A stretch of 16,092 nt of DNA from Clostridiales bacterium (GTDB lineage Bacteria > Bacillota > Clostridia > Oscillospirales > Butyricicoccaceae): positions 1 to 16,092 of the forward strand of contig DYCA01000036.1 of NCBI GenBank assembly GCA_019418305.1, in the 5' to 3' direction. Below the pieces are notes generated by a model, which did not search any database, was not told the DNA's origin, and saw only the letters and a program-made list of their open reading frames with translations. Of the stretch, positions 8,161-16,092 are shown piece by piece; within the stretch, counting starts at the first letter, position 1, and each line of letters begins with the position of its first letter. The position numbers were made by a program, and so were the translations under genes.

Positions 8161-8293
8161 AACATATGAAAACGCCGTCGGTTGGAACAGCCCGCTGACT
8201 TTTCCGGAGCGCAGGACGCACGGAAGGCGTTGGAAGGATTGTCCGCCGAAGCAACGGCTGCGGTCCAATCTCAAAAAAAGAGGATGAGCGCAT
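8161..8293 (+). promoter_or_regulatory. 133-base gap between redox genes and exporter genes
   Basis: This is the longest gap inside an otherwise tightly packed array. An imperfect hairpin can be drawn at about 8237-8273 (GATTG and CCGCC pairing with GCGG and CAATC), but no T-tract follows. AGAGGA at 8279-8284 is the ribosome binding site for the exporter gene. A 40-codon frame (TTG 8182 to TAA 8304) has protein-like composition (LEGLSAEATAAVQSQKKR) and overlaps the exporter start, but it lacks a ribosome binding site. The gap may hold an attenuator or a leader peptide; neither is proven. Confidence 0.35.
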
Positions 8294-10024
8294 ATGCAAA
8301 ATAAACTGCCTCCAAAAGGCTCCATGGGCAGGTTCTTTTCCATGCTGTGGAAGGCACGCTTGCCTTACGCTTGGATTTTGGGTTATATTATTGTTAACAT
8401 CGTATTGACCAATGTGGGAGTCAGCACCACCGAGTATACCGCTGAGCTGTATGCCGGCAATGTGGATTTTATGGGCGTGGTGCTGCCATTCCTGATGGTT
8501 TCTCTGGTCAGCCTTGTTGTCAGCAGTATCTCGGGAATTCTGAGTGGGTTGTGTATGGCGCGCATCGACCGCAATCTGCGTCGGGCAGTGTGGGAAAAAG
8601 TAGTACGCCTGCCCTTTGGTTATTACCAGCAAAACGCGCCTAAGGAGCTGATCTCCCGCGTGACCACCGATGTCAGCACCATCAGCGCTCTGATTATGCA
8701 GGTGTTTATTCTGGCGTTGACCTCGTTGTATGCGACGGTACGCCTCTTTGTACAGATCCGGTCTTACGACCCACAGCTCATGGTGGCGACGCTGGTGCTG
8801 CTGCCCCTGCAGGTGGTTATCGGCGGTATCGCCGGACATCTCAAATTCGGGCTGAGTGATCGGGTCAACCGCCGGATGGCGGAACTGACAGAGGCTATAT
8901 CGGAGCGCACCAGTCAGGCTATGCTCATCAAGTCTTTCTCGGCGCAAGAGCGGGAGGAACATACCGTTGGCCAGCGCGCCAAGGCTTTTTATAAGATTTC
9001 GCTCCAAAACGCATGGGTCACCAATTTTGTTTCCCCGGTCTATGTGCTGGTGGGCGCGCTGCAATTCATCGTCATCGTTATGGTGGGGCGTGGATTCTAT
9101 TCGGACGGTTCGATTACACTGGCTCAGTGGGTGGCTTATTTTGCCTTTGCCAATCAGATCATCAATTACCTGACTGCCTACACCGGTTACTGGACAAGCC
9201 TTAAGACGGCTCAGGGTGCGACAAACCGGGTGGCCGCCGTGATGGCCGAGCAGGAGGAAGATCGGGATGCCGGCGACAAGGTGGAATCACTTCGGGGTGA
9301 CATCGTCTTCGACCACGTCTACTTTGCCTATGGAACAAAGCTTCTCTTTGAGGGTTTGTCCCTGACCATTCCTCAGGGACGGGCCACGGCGGTGATCGGC
9401 CCCTCGGGCAGCGGAAAAACGTCGCTGCTCAACTTAGTGGAACGACTGTACAGCCCGCAGTCCGGGTCCATCCGCATCGGTGCGGATGACATCTGCCGTT
9501 TCAGCAAAAAGAGCTATCGCGCTGCGCTCACTTACATTACGCAGGAATCTACCATGCTTTCAGGCACCATCCGTGAAAACCTTGTGTTTGGTGTCCGTCG
9601 CGAGGTGGAGGATGACGAGTTGGATCAGGTTTGCAAACAGGTCAATCTGCTGGATTACATCCGCAGCCTGCCTGCAGGCTATGACACACAGGTAGGCGAG
9701 GATGGGTTCCGGCTTTCGGGCGGACAGAAGCAGAAGCTGGCAGTTGCCCGGGGCATGCTGAAAGATTCTGAATATTTTCTGATGGACGAAGGTACAGCGG
9801 CCATGGATGCCGAAGCCAAGGATGCGGTGTGGGACGCAGTATCCCGCATGATGCGTGGCAAAACCACACTCTATGTGGCCCATGACCGGCAGACCGTGCT
9901 GAAAGCAGACTACGTGGTAGTCATGGAGCAGGGACGCGTGGCGGCCTTTGGCCCCATCGAAACGGTGTACGAGAAGAACGATTACCTGCGGCAGCTGGTT
10001 GGCGAGGGAGGTCTGAAACGATGA
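8294..10024 (+). CDS. ABC exporter half-transporter (membrane domain fused to ATPase), first of pair
   Basis: This is a 576-residue type IV ABC exporter subunit: about six N-terminal membrane helices (residues 20-300) followed by an ATPase domain. All ATPase motifs are intact: Walker A GPSGSGKTS (369-377), Q-loop Gln417, signature LSGGQ (474-478), Walker B ending Asp498-Glu499, and H-loop His530. The membrane domain carries the family's coupling segments (SRVTTDVSTI near 121-130). No C39 peptidase domain is present, so any peptide cargo would not be cleaved by the transporter itself. The ATG at 8294 follows AGAGGA. Its TGA overlaps the next gene's ATG by four bases, and the two are most likely a heterodimer. 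Substrate cannot be read from sequence; drug/lipid exporters and peptide exporters share this architecture. Confidence 0.93.
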   Translation: MQNKLPPKGSMGRFFSMLWKARLPYAWILGYIIVNIVLTNVGVSTTEYTAELYAGNVDFMGVVLPFLMVSLVSLVVSSISGILSGLCMARIDRNLRRAVWEKVVRLPFGYYQQNAPKELISRVTTDVSTISALIMQVFILALTSLYATVRLFVQIRSYDPQLMVATLVLLPLQVVIGGIAGHLKFGLSDRVNRRMAELTEAISERTSQAMLIKSFSAQEREEHTVGQRAKAFYKISLQNAWVTNFVSPVYVLVGALQFIVIVMVGRGFYSDGSITLAQWVAYFAFANQIINYLTAYTGYWTSLKTAQGATNRVAAVMAEQEEDRDAGDKVESLRGDIVFDHVYFAYGTKLLFEGLSLTIPQGRATAVIGPSGSGKTSLLNLVERLYSPQSGSIRIGADDICRFSKKSYRAALTYITQESTMLSGTIRENLVFGVRREVEDDELDQVCKQVNLLDYIRSLPAGYDTQVGEDGFRLSGGQKQKLAVARGMLKDSEYFLMDEGTAAMDAEAKDAVWDAVSRMMRGKTTLYVAHDRQTVLKADYVVVMEQGRVAAFGPIETVYEKNDYLRQLVGEGGLKR

Positions 10025-11769
10025 AGCAAGCGAAAAAAAACGAAAAGGAACGGCCCCGGAGGGAAAAACTCTGGGGGCCGTTTCTCAGACTTTATACCCG
10101 GTTTCCCATTCCGTGGCTGTTTTTTATCGGCGCAATTCTGCTGGGGGTCGCCGCTACGGAACTTGCGCTGCGGGTGGCAGACCTGACGATCCGAGTCAAC
10201 AAAGGAGAACTGTACAACGGGGTCATCATCGCGTATGTGCTGCTCAGCATTCTGAACGCTGTGATCATAGGCTTCCAGAATATATTGGCCACCTATGGTA
10301 CCCAGACTACCACATTGAGGGTGCGGGGCGTAGTGTGGCGGGCAATCTTGGGACTACCGATGAAGGATGTTGAGCAGGAAGGTCCCAGCAATCTGATCTC
10401 CTGTGTGACCAATGACGCCACGCAAGCAGCCAGTGCTTTACAGATGCTGTTTTTGTGTGCATCCTCGCTGTATGCACTGATACGTGCCTGTATGAAAATG
10501 GTGATTTACAACGCGAGAATGTCGCTGGTGTTGGTTATCGCGATTCCGCTGGCTATGTTGGTGTTCTTTATCGTAGGACGAATGCAATTCATTGCCAGTC
10601 GGCGGCAGTATGAGGCACTCAACACGATGACAGCCTTTTTTTCCGAGCATATTGCCTGCACCAAGCATGTCAAAGCGCAGGGAATGGAGGAGCGCGAGAT
10701 TGAGGAGGGGATGCATGCCATTGAGACGCGGTACAAAGCAGACATCCTCAATGTGCTGTTCAATATGGTGCAGACGGGCTTGTTCAGCCTTTGCGGAAAG
10801 CTAAATACCGTACTGATCGCCGTAGGCGGATCACACCTCATCCGCACCGGTCAGATGGAGAGCACCGGCATTAACGATTTCACTACTTACTCCGGCAAGG
10901 TGGAACAATATGAGAGCGAGATGCTGACTCTGTATCAGACCGTTAAGGGAACGCAGGGCAGCTTGCGGCATGTCAACGAGATTCTAGGGCGCGAAGCGGA
11001 GCAGTTGGACGTGGGCAGCCCGCTGGGTCCGTCTGGTGACATTGAACTGCGCGACGTTCAGTTCAGCTTTGACGGCGAGTATTCCGTTCTGCGAGGCGTT
11101 TCCTTCACCATTCCTTATGGCAAGCGCACGGTGATCATCGGCGGCAACGGCAGCGGTAAATCCACCGTACTGAAACTGCTGCAGGGGTTCTACCGGCCGG
11201 ATTCCGGTTCCATCACAATAAGCGGCCAGAATCTGGCAGACGTTCGATTGTCTGATTTGCGCAGCCGCTTTGCCTATGTACTGCAAAACACGCCGTTACT
11301 TGCCGGTACGATTCGGGAAAATCTGGTCTACGGTGCTAAGAGCATGCCGGATGAACAGACTATCATTGCGGCTGCCAAAGCCGCGAATGCCCACGATTTC
11401 ATCCGGCAGCTGCTCGACGGATACGACACGCAGGTAGGTTCCGCCGGAATGCGCCTTTCGGGCGGGCAGCGGCAGCGAATCGCCATCGCGCGCGCTCTGT
11501 TGGTACAGCCGGAATATCTGCTCCTGGATGAAGCCACCGCCAGTCTGGACCATCAAACCGGCGGACAAGTGTTCCAGAACATTTTGGATGGTAAGGTGCC
11601 TACGGTTATCTATATCTCCCACAACATGGACGAAGTCCGACGGGCTGACCATGTTGTTGTCCTGCGGAACGGACAGGTTGAGGCGAGCGGCACCCCCGAA
11701 GAGCTGGCACGCGTAAGCCCGACTTACCGCGACTATGCGGCCAAGCAGCGGGTGGAGGTATCGGTATGA
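10021..11769 (+). CDS. ABC exporter half-transporter, second of pair
   Basis: This is a 582-residue exporter half-subunit with the same layout as its upstream neighbour. The N-terminus is strongly basic (KQAKKNEKERPRREK), then membrane helices span about 30-280. ATPase motifs are complete: Walker A GGNGSGKST (374-382), Q-loop Gln422, signature LSGGQ (479-483), Walker B LLLDE (Asp503, Glu504), D-loop SLD and H-loop His534. Unlike many heterodimeric exporters, neither subunit shows an obvious degenerate ATP site, since both catalytic glutamates are present. The start ATG 10021 overlaps the previous stop (ATGA), and its own stop overlaps the next gene at 11766, so three products appear translationally coupled. 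A GC-rich inverted repeat lies in its first 60 bases. Confidence 0.93.
   Translation: MKQAKKNEKERPRREKLWGPFLRLYTRFPIPWLFFIGAILLGVAATELALRVADLTIRVNKGELYNGVIIAYVLLSILNAVIIGFQNILATYGTQTTTLRVRGVVWRAILGLPMKDVEQEGPSNLISCVTNDATQAASALQMLFLCASSLYALIRACMKMVIYNARMSLVLVIAIPLAMLVFFIVGRMQFIASRRQYEALNTMTAFFSEHIACTKHVKAQGMEEREIEEGMHAIETRYKADILNVLFNMVQTGLFSLCGKLNTVLIAVGGSHLIRTGQMESTGINDFTTYSGKVEQYESEMLTLYQTVKGTQGSLRHVNEILGREAEQLDVGSPLGPSGDIELRDVQFSFDGEYSVLRGVSFTIPYGKRTVIIGGNGSGKSTVLKLLQGFYRPDSGSITISGQNLADVRLSDLRSRFAYVLQNTPLLAGTIRENLVYGAKSMPDEQTIIAAAKAANAHDFIRQLLDGYDTQVGSAGMRLSGGQRQRIAIARALLVQPEYLLLDEATASLDHQTGGQVFQNILDGKVPTVIYISHNMDEVRRADHVVVLRNGQVEASGTPEELARVSPTYRDYAAKQRVEVSV
10052..10080. repeat. GC-rich inverted repeat in the 5' end of the second exporter gene
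   Basis: CGGCCCCGGAG at 10051-10061 pairs imperfectly with CTCTGGGGGCCG at 10069-10080 around a short A-rich loop. TTTCTC follows directly. It lies within coding sequence about 30 bases after the start codon. It could modulate translation or cause partial termination between the two exporter genes, or it may simply reflect codon constraints. Confidence 0.4.
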
Positions 11770-12299
11770 AAAAAATTACGATTACCTTTATGCTGCTGCT
11801 TATTCTGGCGACGGTTGGTGCACTGGTCTTTGTAGGACTCTCACCGGACTTTGTAGAGCCGATCAAACGCAACGACCAAACGGAGCTGACGGCCGATAAC
11901 CCGGTATGGGATAAGTCTATCGACGAATTGGCGGAGTATCTGGTTGCGCAGGGTGTGTTGCCCTCGGCAGAGTACGCGCCGCTGTCGGGAGGTATTGCTA
12001 CCGTGGCGCGGAGCTATAGCGGTCTGGAACTGTACTGGTGGGATCTGGAGACTATGAAAGAGGGCAGTGATGAGTACAATGCCTATATCGGTGCTCGGGA
12101 CAACGGAGCAATTGATCTGTGGGGCAGCGGTAGTCTGATGACTATCACGGCGTTGCGCGGTCCTTTTGCCCTGAACATTACCACCGCCTACACCGGTGAT
12201 CCTGTTAAAGCGGAAGCGGCATTCCGGAGCTTTTGTGCGGACACGGAAAACCAAGCGGAAGGAGGAGAGGGTTATGCAGATTCGGACAGTAATCGTTGA
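11766..12299 (+). CDS. membrane-anchored protein of unknown function
   Basis: This gene was not recognised. The 177-residue product starts MKKITITFMLLLILATVGALVF: two lysines, then a hydrophobic segment (residues 5-25). That predicts a single N-terminal membrane anchor or an uncleaved signal, with the rest outside the membrane. No lipobox Cys follows the hydrophobic segment. The exported part is acidic, with a motif-like stretch LELYWWDLETMKEGSDEYNAY and a Gly-rich DLWGSGSLMTI; one cysteine (about residue 160) is present. The C-terminus is Glu/Asp/Ser-rich. It is coupled to the upstream exporter gene by an ATGA overlap, and its last 26 bases overlap the regulator gene. The context suggests an accessory protein or sensor of the exporter, but function is open. 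Confidence 0.75.
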   Translation: MKKITITFMLLLILATVGALVFVGLSPDFVEPIKRNDQTELTADNPVWDKSIDELAEYLVAQGVLPSAEYAPLSGGIATVARSYSGLELYWWDLETMKEGSDEYNAYIGARDNGAIDLWGSGSLMTITALRGPFALNITTAYTGDPVKAEAAFRSFCADTENQAEGGEGYADSDSNR

Positions 12300-13038
12300 A
12301 AAAAATCCCGAACAGCTCATCGAAATTGAAAATCTGCTGGCGTTCTACCGCAAGTTCGAGATTGTGCGCACCTTTGACGACATTGATTCTGCCAGTCAGT
12401 ATTTACAGGAAGAAGAGGTTGATGCGGTCTTTATCCGCAGTGACGTAGGTGATCCCCGGCGTACCCCGGACGGCAGCTTTCTGTTAGGCTACATCACACA
12501 GAAAAAGCCCGACCTGTTGGCTGTGCTTTACTGTGATTCCATGGACACCGCTTTTTGGGGGCTGACGGCTGGGGCAGTGGCCGCCTTCACCACGCCCATT
12601 GATCCGCTGCTGTTTCAGCGTGCCATCGACCGGGTGCTCTATGTGTTTGACCTGCTGCAGTACAAGCGGGATGCTCAGGCGCGGAGCATTATGGTAAAAA
12701 CCAAGGACGGATACCGGATGCTGCGCCTGACGGATATTCTGTTTATTGAACGCCGGGAGCGCAAAAAATACATCGTCTGTGCTGATGGCTGTGAGGTCAC
12801 GGTGTCCAACTATTCTATGGATGACTTGGAGACAATGCTGAGCACCAGCCATTTCTATCGCTGCTATTCTTCTTTTATCATTAATCTGGAACGGGTGGTT
12901 CGCATCAACATCAACACAGACAAAAAGCTCTATTCTATCACTCTGGACGGCTTTGACGGAGAGATTATTCTGAGCCGTGAAAAGTACAAGGAGCTTATGG
13001 CTGTTCTGAAAAAGAAATATTCTGACTTGACACTGTAA
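12274..13038 (+). CDS. LytTR-family regulator with degenerate receiver domain
   Basis: This is a 254-residue transcription regulator. The C-terminal part (about 138-250) is a LytTR DNA-binding domain, with ILFIERRERKKYI and FYRCYSSFIINLERV as hallmarks; such domains usually bind paired direct repeats upstream of exporter, bacteriocin or virulence genes. The N-terminal part (4-127) is folded like a response-regulator receiver, but every key residue is altered. The acidic pair is Glu9-Lys10, the phospho-Asp position is Arg55 (VFIRS against VFLDI), the conserved Thr is Cys87 and the conserved Lys is Thr107 (FTTPID). It should therefore not be phosphorylated in the usual way, and no histidine kinase gene is adjacent. 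ATG 12274 was chosen because GGAGGAGAGG sits directly upstream at 12261-12270. The 26-base overlap with the preceding gene suggests coupled expression with the exporter. Confidence 0.88.
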   Translation: MQIRTVIVEKNPEQLIEIENLLAFYRKFEIVRTFDDIDSASQYLQEEEVDAVFIRSDVGDPRRTPDGSFLLGYITQKKPDLLAVLYCDSMDTAFWGLTAGAVAAFTTPIDPLLFQRAIDRVLYVFDLLQYKRDAQARSIMVKTKDGYRMLRLTDILFIERRERKKYIVCADGCEVTVSNYSMDDLETMLSTSHFYRCYSSFIINLERVVRININTDKKLYSITLDGFDGEIILSREKYKELMAVLKKKYSDLTL

Positions 13039-13051
13039 AGGAGGTTCCTTC

Positions 13052-15922
13052 ATGGGATTTACCCTTCTCTCCAAACGTCCGCTGGACGAGCTGGATGCCG
13101 TGATGTGGGAAATGCAGCATGAGCCGACCGGTGCCAGATTGATCTGGCTGGATCGTGCGGAAGAAAACAAGACGTTTTGCATCGCGTTTCAAACCCAGCC
13201 GCGGGATGACACCGGCGTTTTTCACATCTTGGAACATTCAGTGCTTTGCGGTTCCGAGCGATATCCGGTTAAGGACCCCTATGTGGAGCTGATGAAAACT
13301 TCGCTCAACACCTTTCTAAACGCCATCACCTTCCCGGACAAGACGCTGTACCCCTTTTCCAGTCGCAACGAGCAGGATTTTCGCAATTTACTGCGAGTGT
13401 ATCTGGATGCTGTTTTCCATCCGCTGCTGCACCAAAAGCCGGAAATCTTTGCGCAGGAGGGGTGGCACTATGAGGTCAGCACCGATCGGGCTGTCAGCTG
13501 CAAAGGCGTGGTATTCAATGAAATGAAGGGCGTTTTTTCCTCTCCTGACGCGCAGCTAGAATACGAGATGAACCGTCGTCTTTTCCCCGACACCTGCTAC
13601 CGCTGGGTGGCCGGCGGTGATCCCGAGCACATCTCGGAACTGAGTTATGAGCAGTTCGTGGCGGTCCACCAGCAGTGGTACCATCCCTCCAATGCTTACA
13701 TTTTTCTGGATGGCGCTTTGGATCTGGACGAGGTACTGAAAATTTTGGATGAAGAATATCTGTCGGCCTGCGCCCGTCGTACTCCACCACCGCCGGTTCC
13801 GATGCAGACGCCGGTGGACGGCGGCACGGCCACTCTGGACTATGCACTTAGCCGGCAGGAATCGCTGTCCGGCCACTGCTGGCTGGGACTCGGATATGGG
13901 GCCGGTACCTTTCGTGACCGAGAACAGCTGACCGCGCTGCAGGCACTCTGCGATGTCCTCTGCGGCGACAATGAATCACCCCTAAAACGCTGCCTGCTTG
14001 GCAAGGGTCTAGCGCAGGATGTAACGATGCAACTGAATAGCGGCGTGCTGCAGCCCACCGTTTTGCTGACCGTGAAAAACTGCGATGAGAATCGGCTGGA
14101 GGAGGCCGCTGCCGCGATTCAGGACGAGCTGGCGCGTTTGGTGCGTGAGGGCCTGAACCACCAGCGAATCTGCGCTACGCTGGACAATCTGGAATTCAAC
14201 CTGCGGGAGCGGCAGGGCGGCTGGATGCCCCAAGGCCTGCTGCTGGCTACGCAGGTGTATGGGAGCTGGCTCTACGGCGGCGACCCGGCGGAAAATCTTT
14301 GCGTGGGTACTCTGTTTTGGCAACTGCGTCAACAATGCTCGGAAGGGTATTTTGAGCAGCTGATTGATCGGGTGCTGCTTGACAATTCTCATCGCTGTCG
14401 GGTGATTCTGCGACCCTCCCATACTCTGGGGGACGAGCGCGCTGCGCGGGAGTCTGGGCGCATCCGTGCAGCAACGGAAGGCTGGGACGCTGGCATGTGG
14501 GAGGCTGTCCGGTACCTGCAGACGCAGACTGAGGCGTGGCAGACCACGCCTGACAGCACCGAGGCACTGGCCACGATCCCACGGCTGCGCCTTGATCAGA
14601 TTGAAGCGGAACCCCGAATGCTTCCGACGGAGGTCGAAACCCTGACGGGGCTGTCCGTGCTGCGGCATACGCTGCCCACCCACGGCATCACCTATCTCAA
14701 TCTCTATTTTGCCTTGGACGATCTGGAGCGGGAAGCTATCTGTGATGCTTCTTATCTCTGCGAGCTGCTGGGCGCCCTGGATACCACCTCGATCCCTGCG
14801 GTAGAGTTGTCTGGAAAAATTCGTGCATGCTTTGGTTCACTGCAAAGTCGGGTAGAGGCCTACGGCGAAGCAGAACATTTCGATCGCTGCCGGGTTTTCC
14901 TCTGCGTTTCAGCCAGTATGCTGAACACCAAGGTGGAACAAGGCGTTCTGCTGCTGAGCGAACTGCTGCAAAACACCCGGCTGAAAAATCATGAAAAGAT
15001 GTTGGAAATCCTGCGTCAGCGTCGAGCCGCGCTGACACAACAGATTGCGGGCAATGGCAGCAGCTTTGCCATGACGCGGGCAGGCGCGGCCTTCCGGGTA
15101 GAATGTGCTGTTCAGGAATATGCCGGCGGCATTGAATATCTCCAATGGCTAAAGACCATAGAGGATCAAGGAATGGATGCCATGCCTGTTCTGGCCGAAC
15201 GGTTACAGGCTTTGCTAGCGCGGGTGTTTACCGGTGCTCGGCTGACGATTAGCGTGACCTCTGATGCAGAGGAGGCAGCGGGAAAGACTGCGGACCTGCT
15301 GGCACGTACACTCCCGATTGGAGCGTTTACGCGCCCAGACCGCTCCGTCGTGCAGCTCTGTGCGCCCCGCCGGGAAGGGATTGTGCTGCCCACCGACATT
15401 TCTTTTACCGCCATGAGTGGTCCTTTTCCTGATGCCAACCGTGGCATTGCCCGGGTTATGAAACGGGTGGTTTTTCTCGATCACCTCTGGAATAGCATTC
15501 GCGTTCAGGGCGGGGCCTACGGCACCGGCATGGTGCTGCGCAACAACGGACTAGCCAGTCTTTATTCCTACCGAGACCCCAGTGCAGCCCACTCGCTGGC
15601 CTGTTATCGGGAGATCCCTGCCTTCCTAAAAACGTTTACTGTAGAGGTGCAGAGCGCGATTATAGGCGCTATCGCTGAGAGTGATCCGTTGCTGACGCCT
15701 CGCGATAAGGGCAAGACTGCTGATGCTTACCACTGGAAGAAACTTTCCCACGAAACACTCTGCCGCATCCGGCAGGAGATCCTGACAGCGACCGGTAAAG
15801 ATGTGGCCGCGTATGCGGAGAGGATGGAAAGATTTGTGGGGCAGAGTGCGGTCTGTGTATTGGGTCCCCGCAGCCAGCTGGAACAGTGCGGGGATGAACT
15901 GGAAACTATCCTGTCCATTTGA
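13052..15922 (+). CDS. M16C-family zinc metalloprotease (presequence-protease-like)
   Basis: This 956-residue protein is an M16C metallopeptidase, like mitochondrial PreP/Cym1 and its bacterial relatives, which degrade short unstructured peptides inside a closed chamber. The inverted zinc motif HILEH is at His58, Glu61 and His62, and the third ligand is Glu157 within GVVFNEMKGVFSSP. The C-terminal half carries the GGAYG substrate-binding motif at 820-824. Length fits the family (about 950-1,000). No signal peptide is seen, so it should be cytoplasmic. GGAGG lies seven to eleven bases before the ATG, and the gene begins 13 bases after the regulator's stop. Its link to the exporter is unclear: it may process or clear peptides handled by that system, or be a housekeeping gene in the same array. 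Confidence 0.93.
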   Translation: MGFTLLSKRPLDELDAVMWEMQHEPTGARLIWLDRAEENKTFCIAFQTQPRDDTGVFHILEHSVLCGSERYPVKDPYVELMKTSLNTFLNAITFPDKTLYPFSSRNEQDFRNLLRVYLDAVFHPLLHQKPEIFAQEGWHYEVSTDRAVSCKGVVFNEMKGVFSSPDAQLEYEMNRRLFPDTCYRWVAGGDPEHISELSYEQFVAVHQQWYHPSNAYIFLDGALDLDEVLKILDEEYLSACARRTPPPPVPMQTPVDGGTATLDYALSRQESLSGHCWLGLGYGAGTFRDREQLTALQALCDVLCGDNESPLKRCLLGKGLAQDVTMQLNSGVLQPTVLLTVKNCDENRLEEAAAAIQDELARLVREGLNHQRICATLDNLEFNLRERQGGWMPQGLLLATQVYGSWLYGGDPAENLCVGTLFWQLRQQCSEGYFEQLIDRVLLDNSHRCRVILRPSHTLGDERAARESGRIRAATEGWDAGMWEAVRYLQTQTEAWQTTPDSTEALATIPRLRLDQIEAEPRMLPTEVETLTGLSVLRHTLPTHGITYLNLYFALDDLEREAICDASYLCELLGALDTTSIPAVELSGKIRACFGSLQSRVEAYGEAEHFDRCRVFLCVSASMLNTKVEQGVLLLSELLQNTRLKNHEKMLEILRQRRAALTQQIAGNGSSFAMTRAGAAFRVECAVQEYAGGIEYLQWLKTIEDQGMDAMPVLAERLQALLARVFTGARLTISVTSDAEEAAGKTADLLARTLPIGAFTRPDRSVVQLCAPRREGIVLPTDISFTAMSGPFPDANRGIARVMKRVVFLDHLWNSIRVQGGAYGTGMVLRNNGLASLYSYRDPSAAHSLACYREIPAFLKTFTVEVQSAIIGAIAESDPLLTPRDKGKTADAYHWKKLSHETLCRIRQEILTATGKDVAAYAERMERFVGQSAVCVLGPRSQLEQCGDELETILSI

Positions 15923-15934
15923 AAGGGGTTTACT

Positions 15935-16092
15935 ATGACAAAAGAACTCTATGAAATATATACCGCTATACTAACCGAGGAACTGATTCCGGCGATGGGC
16001 TGCACCGAACCCATCGCTCTGGCCTACGCTGCCGCTTGTGCCCGGGAGGTGCTGGGTGCCGAACCGGACGGCATCCGAGCACTGTGCAGCGG
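15935..16092 (+). CDS. L-cysteine desulfidase / UPF0597 family protein, partial (5' end)
   Basis: Only the first 52 codons lie in the window; the gene runs off the right edge. The N-terminus [19 protein letters not shown] is the hallmark of the UPF0597/CyuA family. Members are iron-sulfur enzymes related to serine dehydratase alpha subunits that release sulfide, ammonia and pyruvate from cysteine. The cysteine of GCTEP (residue 27) is expected to be functional. AAGGGG precedes ATG 15935, which lies 12 bases after the M16C stop. A cysteine-degrading enzyme beside thiol-redox genes is suggestive of cysteine or sulfide metabolism, but adjacency alone is weak evidence. Confidence 0.85.
   Translation, partial: MTKELYEIYTAILTEELIPAMGCTEPIALAYAAACAREVLGAEPDGIRALCS

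Noticed and set aside
7901..9064. 387-codon minus-strand frame across the reductase and exporter
   Set aside because: It is a shadow of two well supported plus-strand genes, rich in His, Gln and Arg as expected of antisense reading, with no domain.
12196..12273. Upstream extension of the LytTR regulator
   Set aside because: The added 26 residues lie in the preceding gene, are highly basic and unlike a receiver N-terminus, while a strong ribosome binding site directly precedes ATG 12274.
1..16092. CRISPR array, tRNA or rRNA genes
   Set aside because: No regularly spaced repeats and no cloverleaf or rRNA-like conserved sequence were seen on either strand.

Overview
The window looks like chromosomal DNA of an anaerobic, low-to-mid GC Firmicute of class Clostridia, most likely a gut Oscillospirales/Ruminococcaceae-type organism. 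The basis is consensus Shine-Dalgarno sites (GGAGG), Firmicute-type proteins (a LytTR regulator, an M16C protease, a CyuA/UPF0597 protein) and a thioredoxin reductase of a kind reminiscent of clostridial ferredoxin-linked enzymes. This placement is inferred from protein character, not from a search.

Positions 1 to about 6,050 are a decaying accessory segment. It holds, in order: a frameshifted, stop-ridden IS1182-family transposase remnant on the minus strand; a tyrosine recombinase with all catalytic residues but one in-frame TGA in its N-terminal domain; a long hairpin that may be a terminator; a gene-poor stretch with small repeats; an HU-like DNA-binding protein that has lost its normal start; and a large secreted repeat protein (InlB-type GW repeats, then Ig-like repeats) broken by two frameshifts and an amber stop. 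Every gene in this half except possibly the HU-like one is visibly damaged.

Positions 6,060 to the end are a compact plus-strand gene array with no visible damage: a trigger-factor-like foldase without a ribosome-binding domain, thioredoxin, an atypical thioredoxin reductase, two ABC exporter half-transporters, a membrane-anchored protein of unknown function, a LytTR regulator with a degenerate receiver, an M16C metalloprotease and the start of a cysteine desulfidase-like gene. Several junctions overlap (ATGA at 7309, 10021 and 11766; 26 bases at 12274), pointing to translational coupling. A sigma-70-type promoter at 5998-6026 probably drives it; a 133-base gap before the exporters may hold a second control point.

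The most interesting part is this foldase/thioredoxin/reductase/exporter/regulator set. The reductase keeps its FAD and CxxC motifs but has lost both NADPH-binding signatures, and the regulator has lost every conserved receiver residue including the phospho-acceptor. Together they suggest a redox-linked or folding-linked export system whose electron donor, cargo and signal differ from textbook cases. The functional link between the two halves of the array is inference from gene order.
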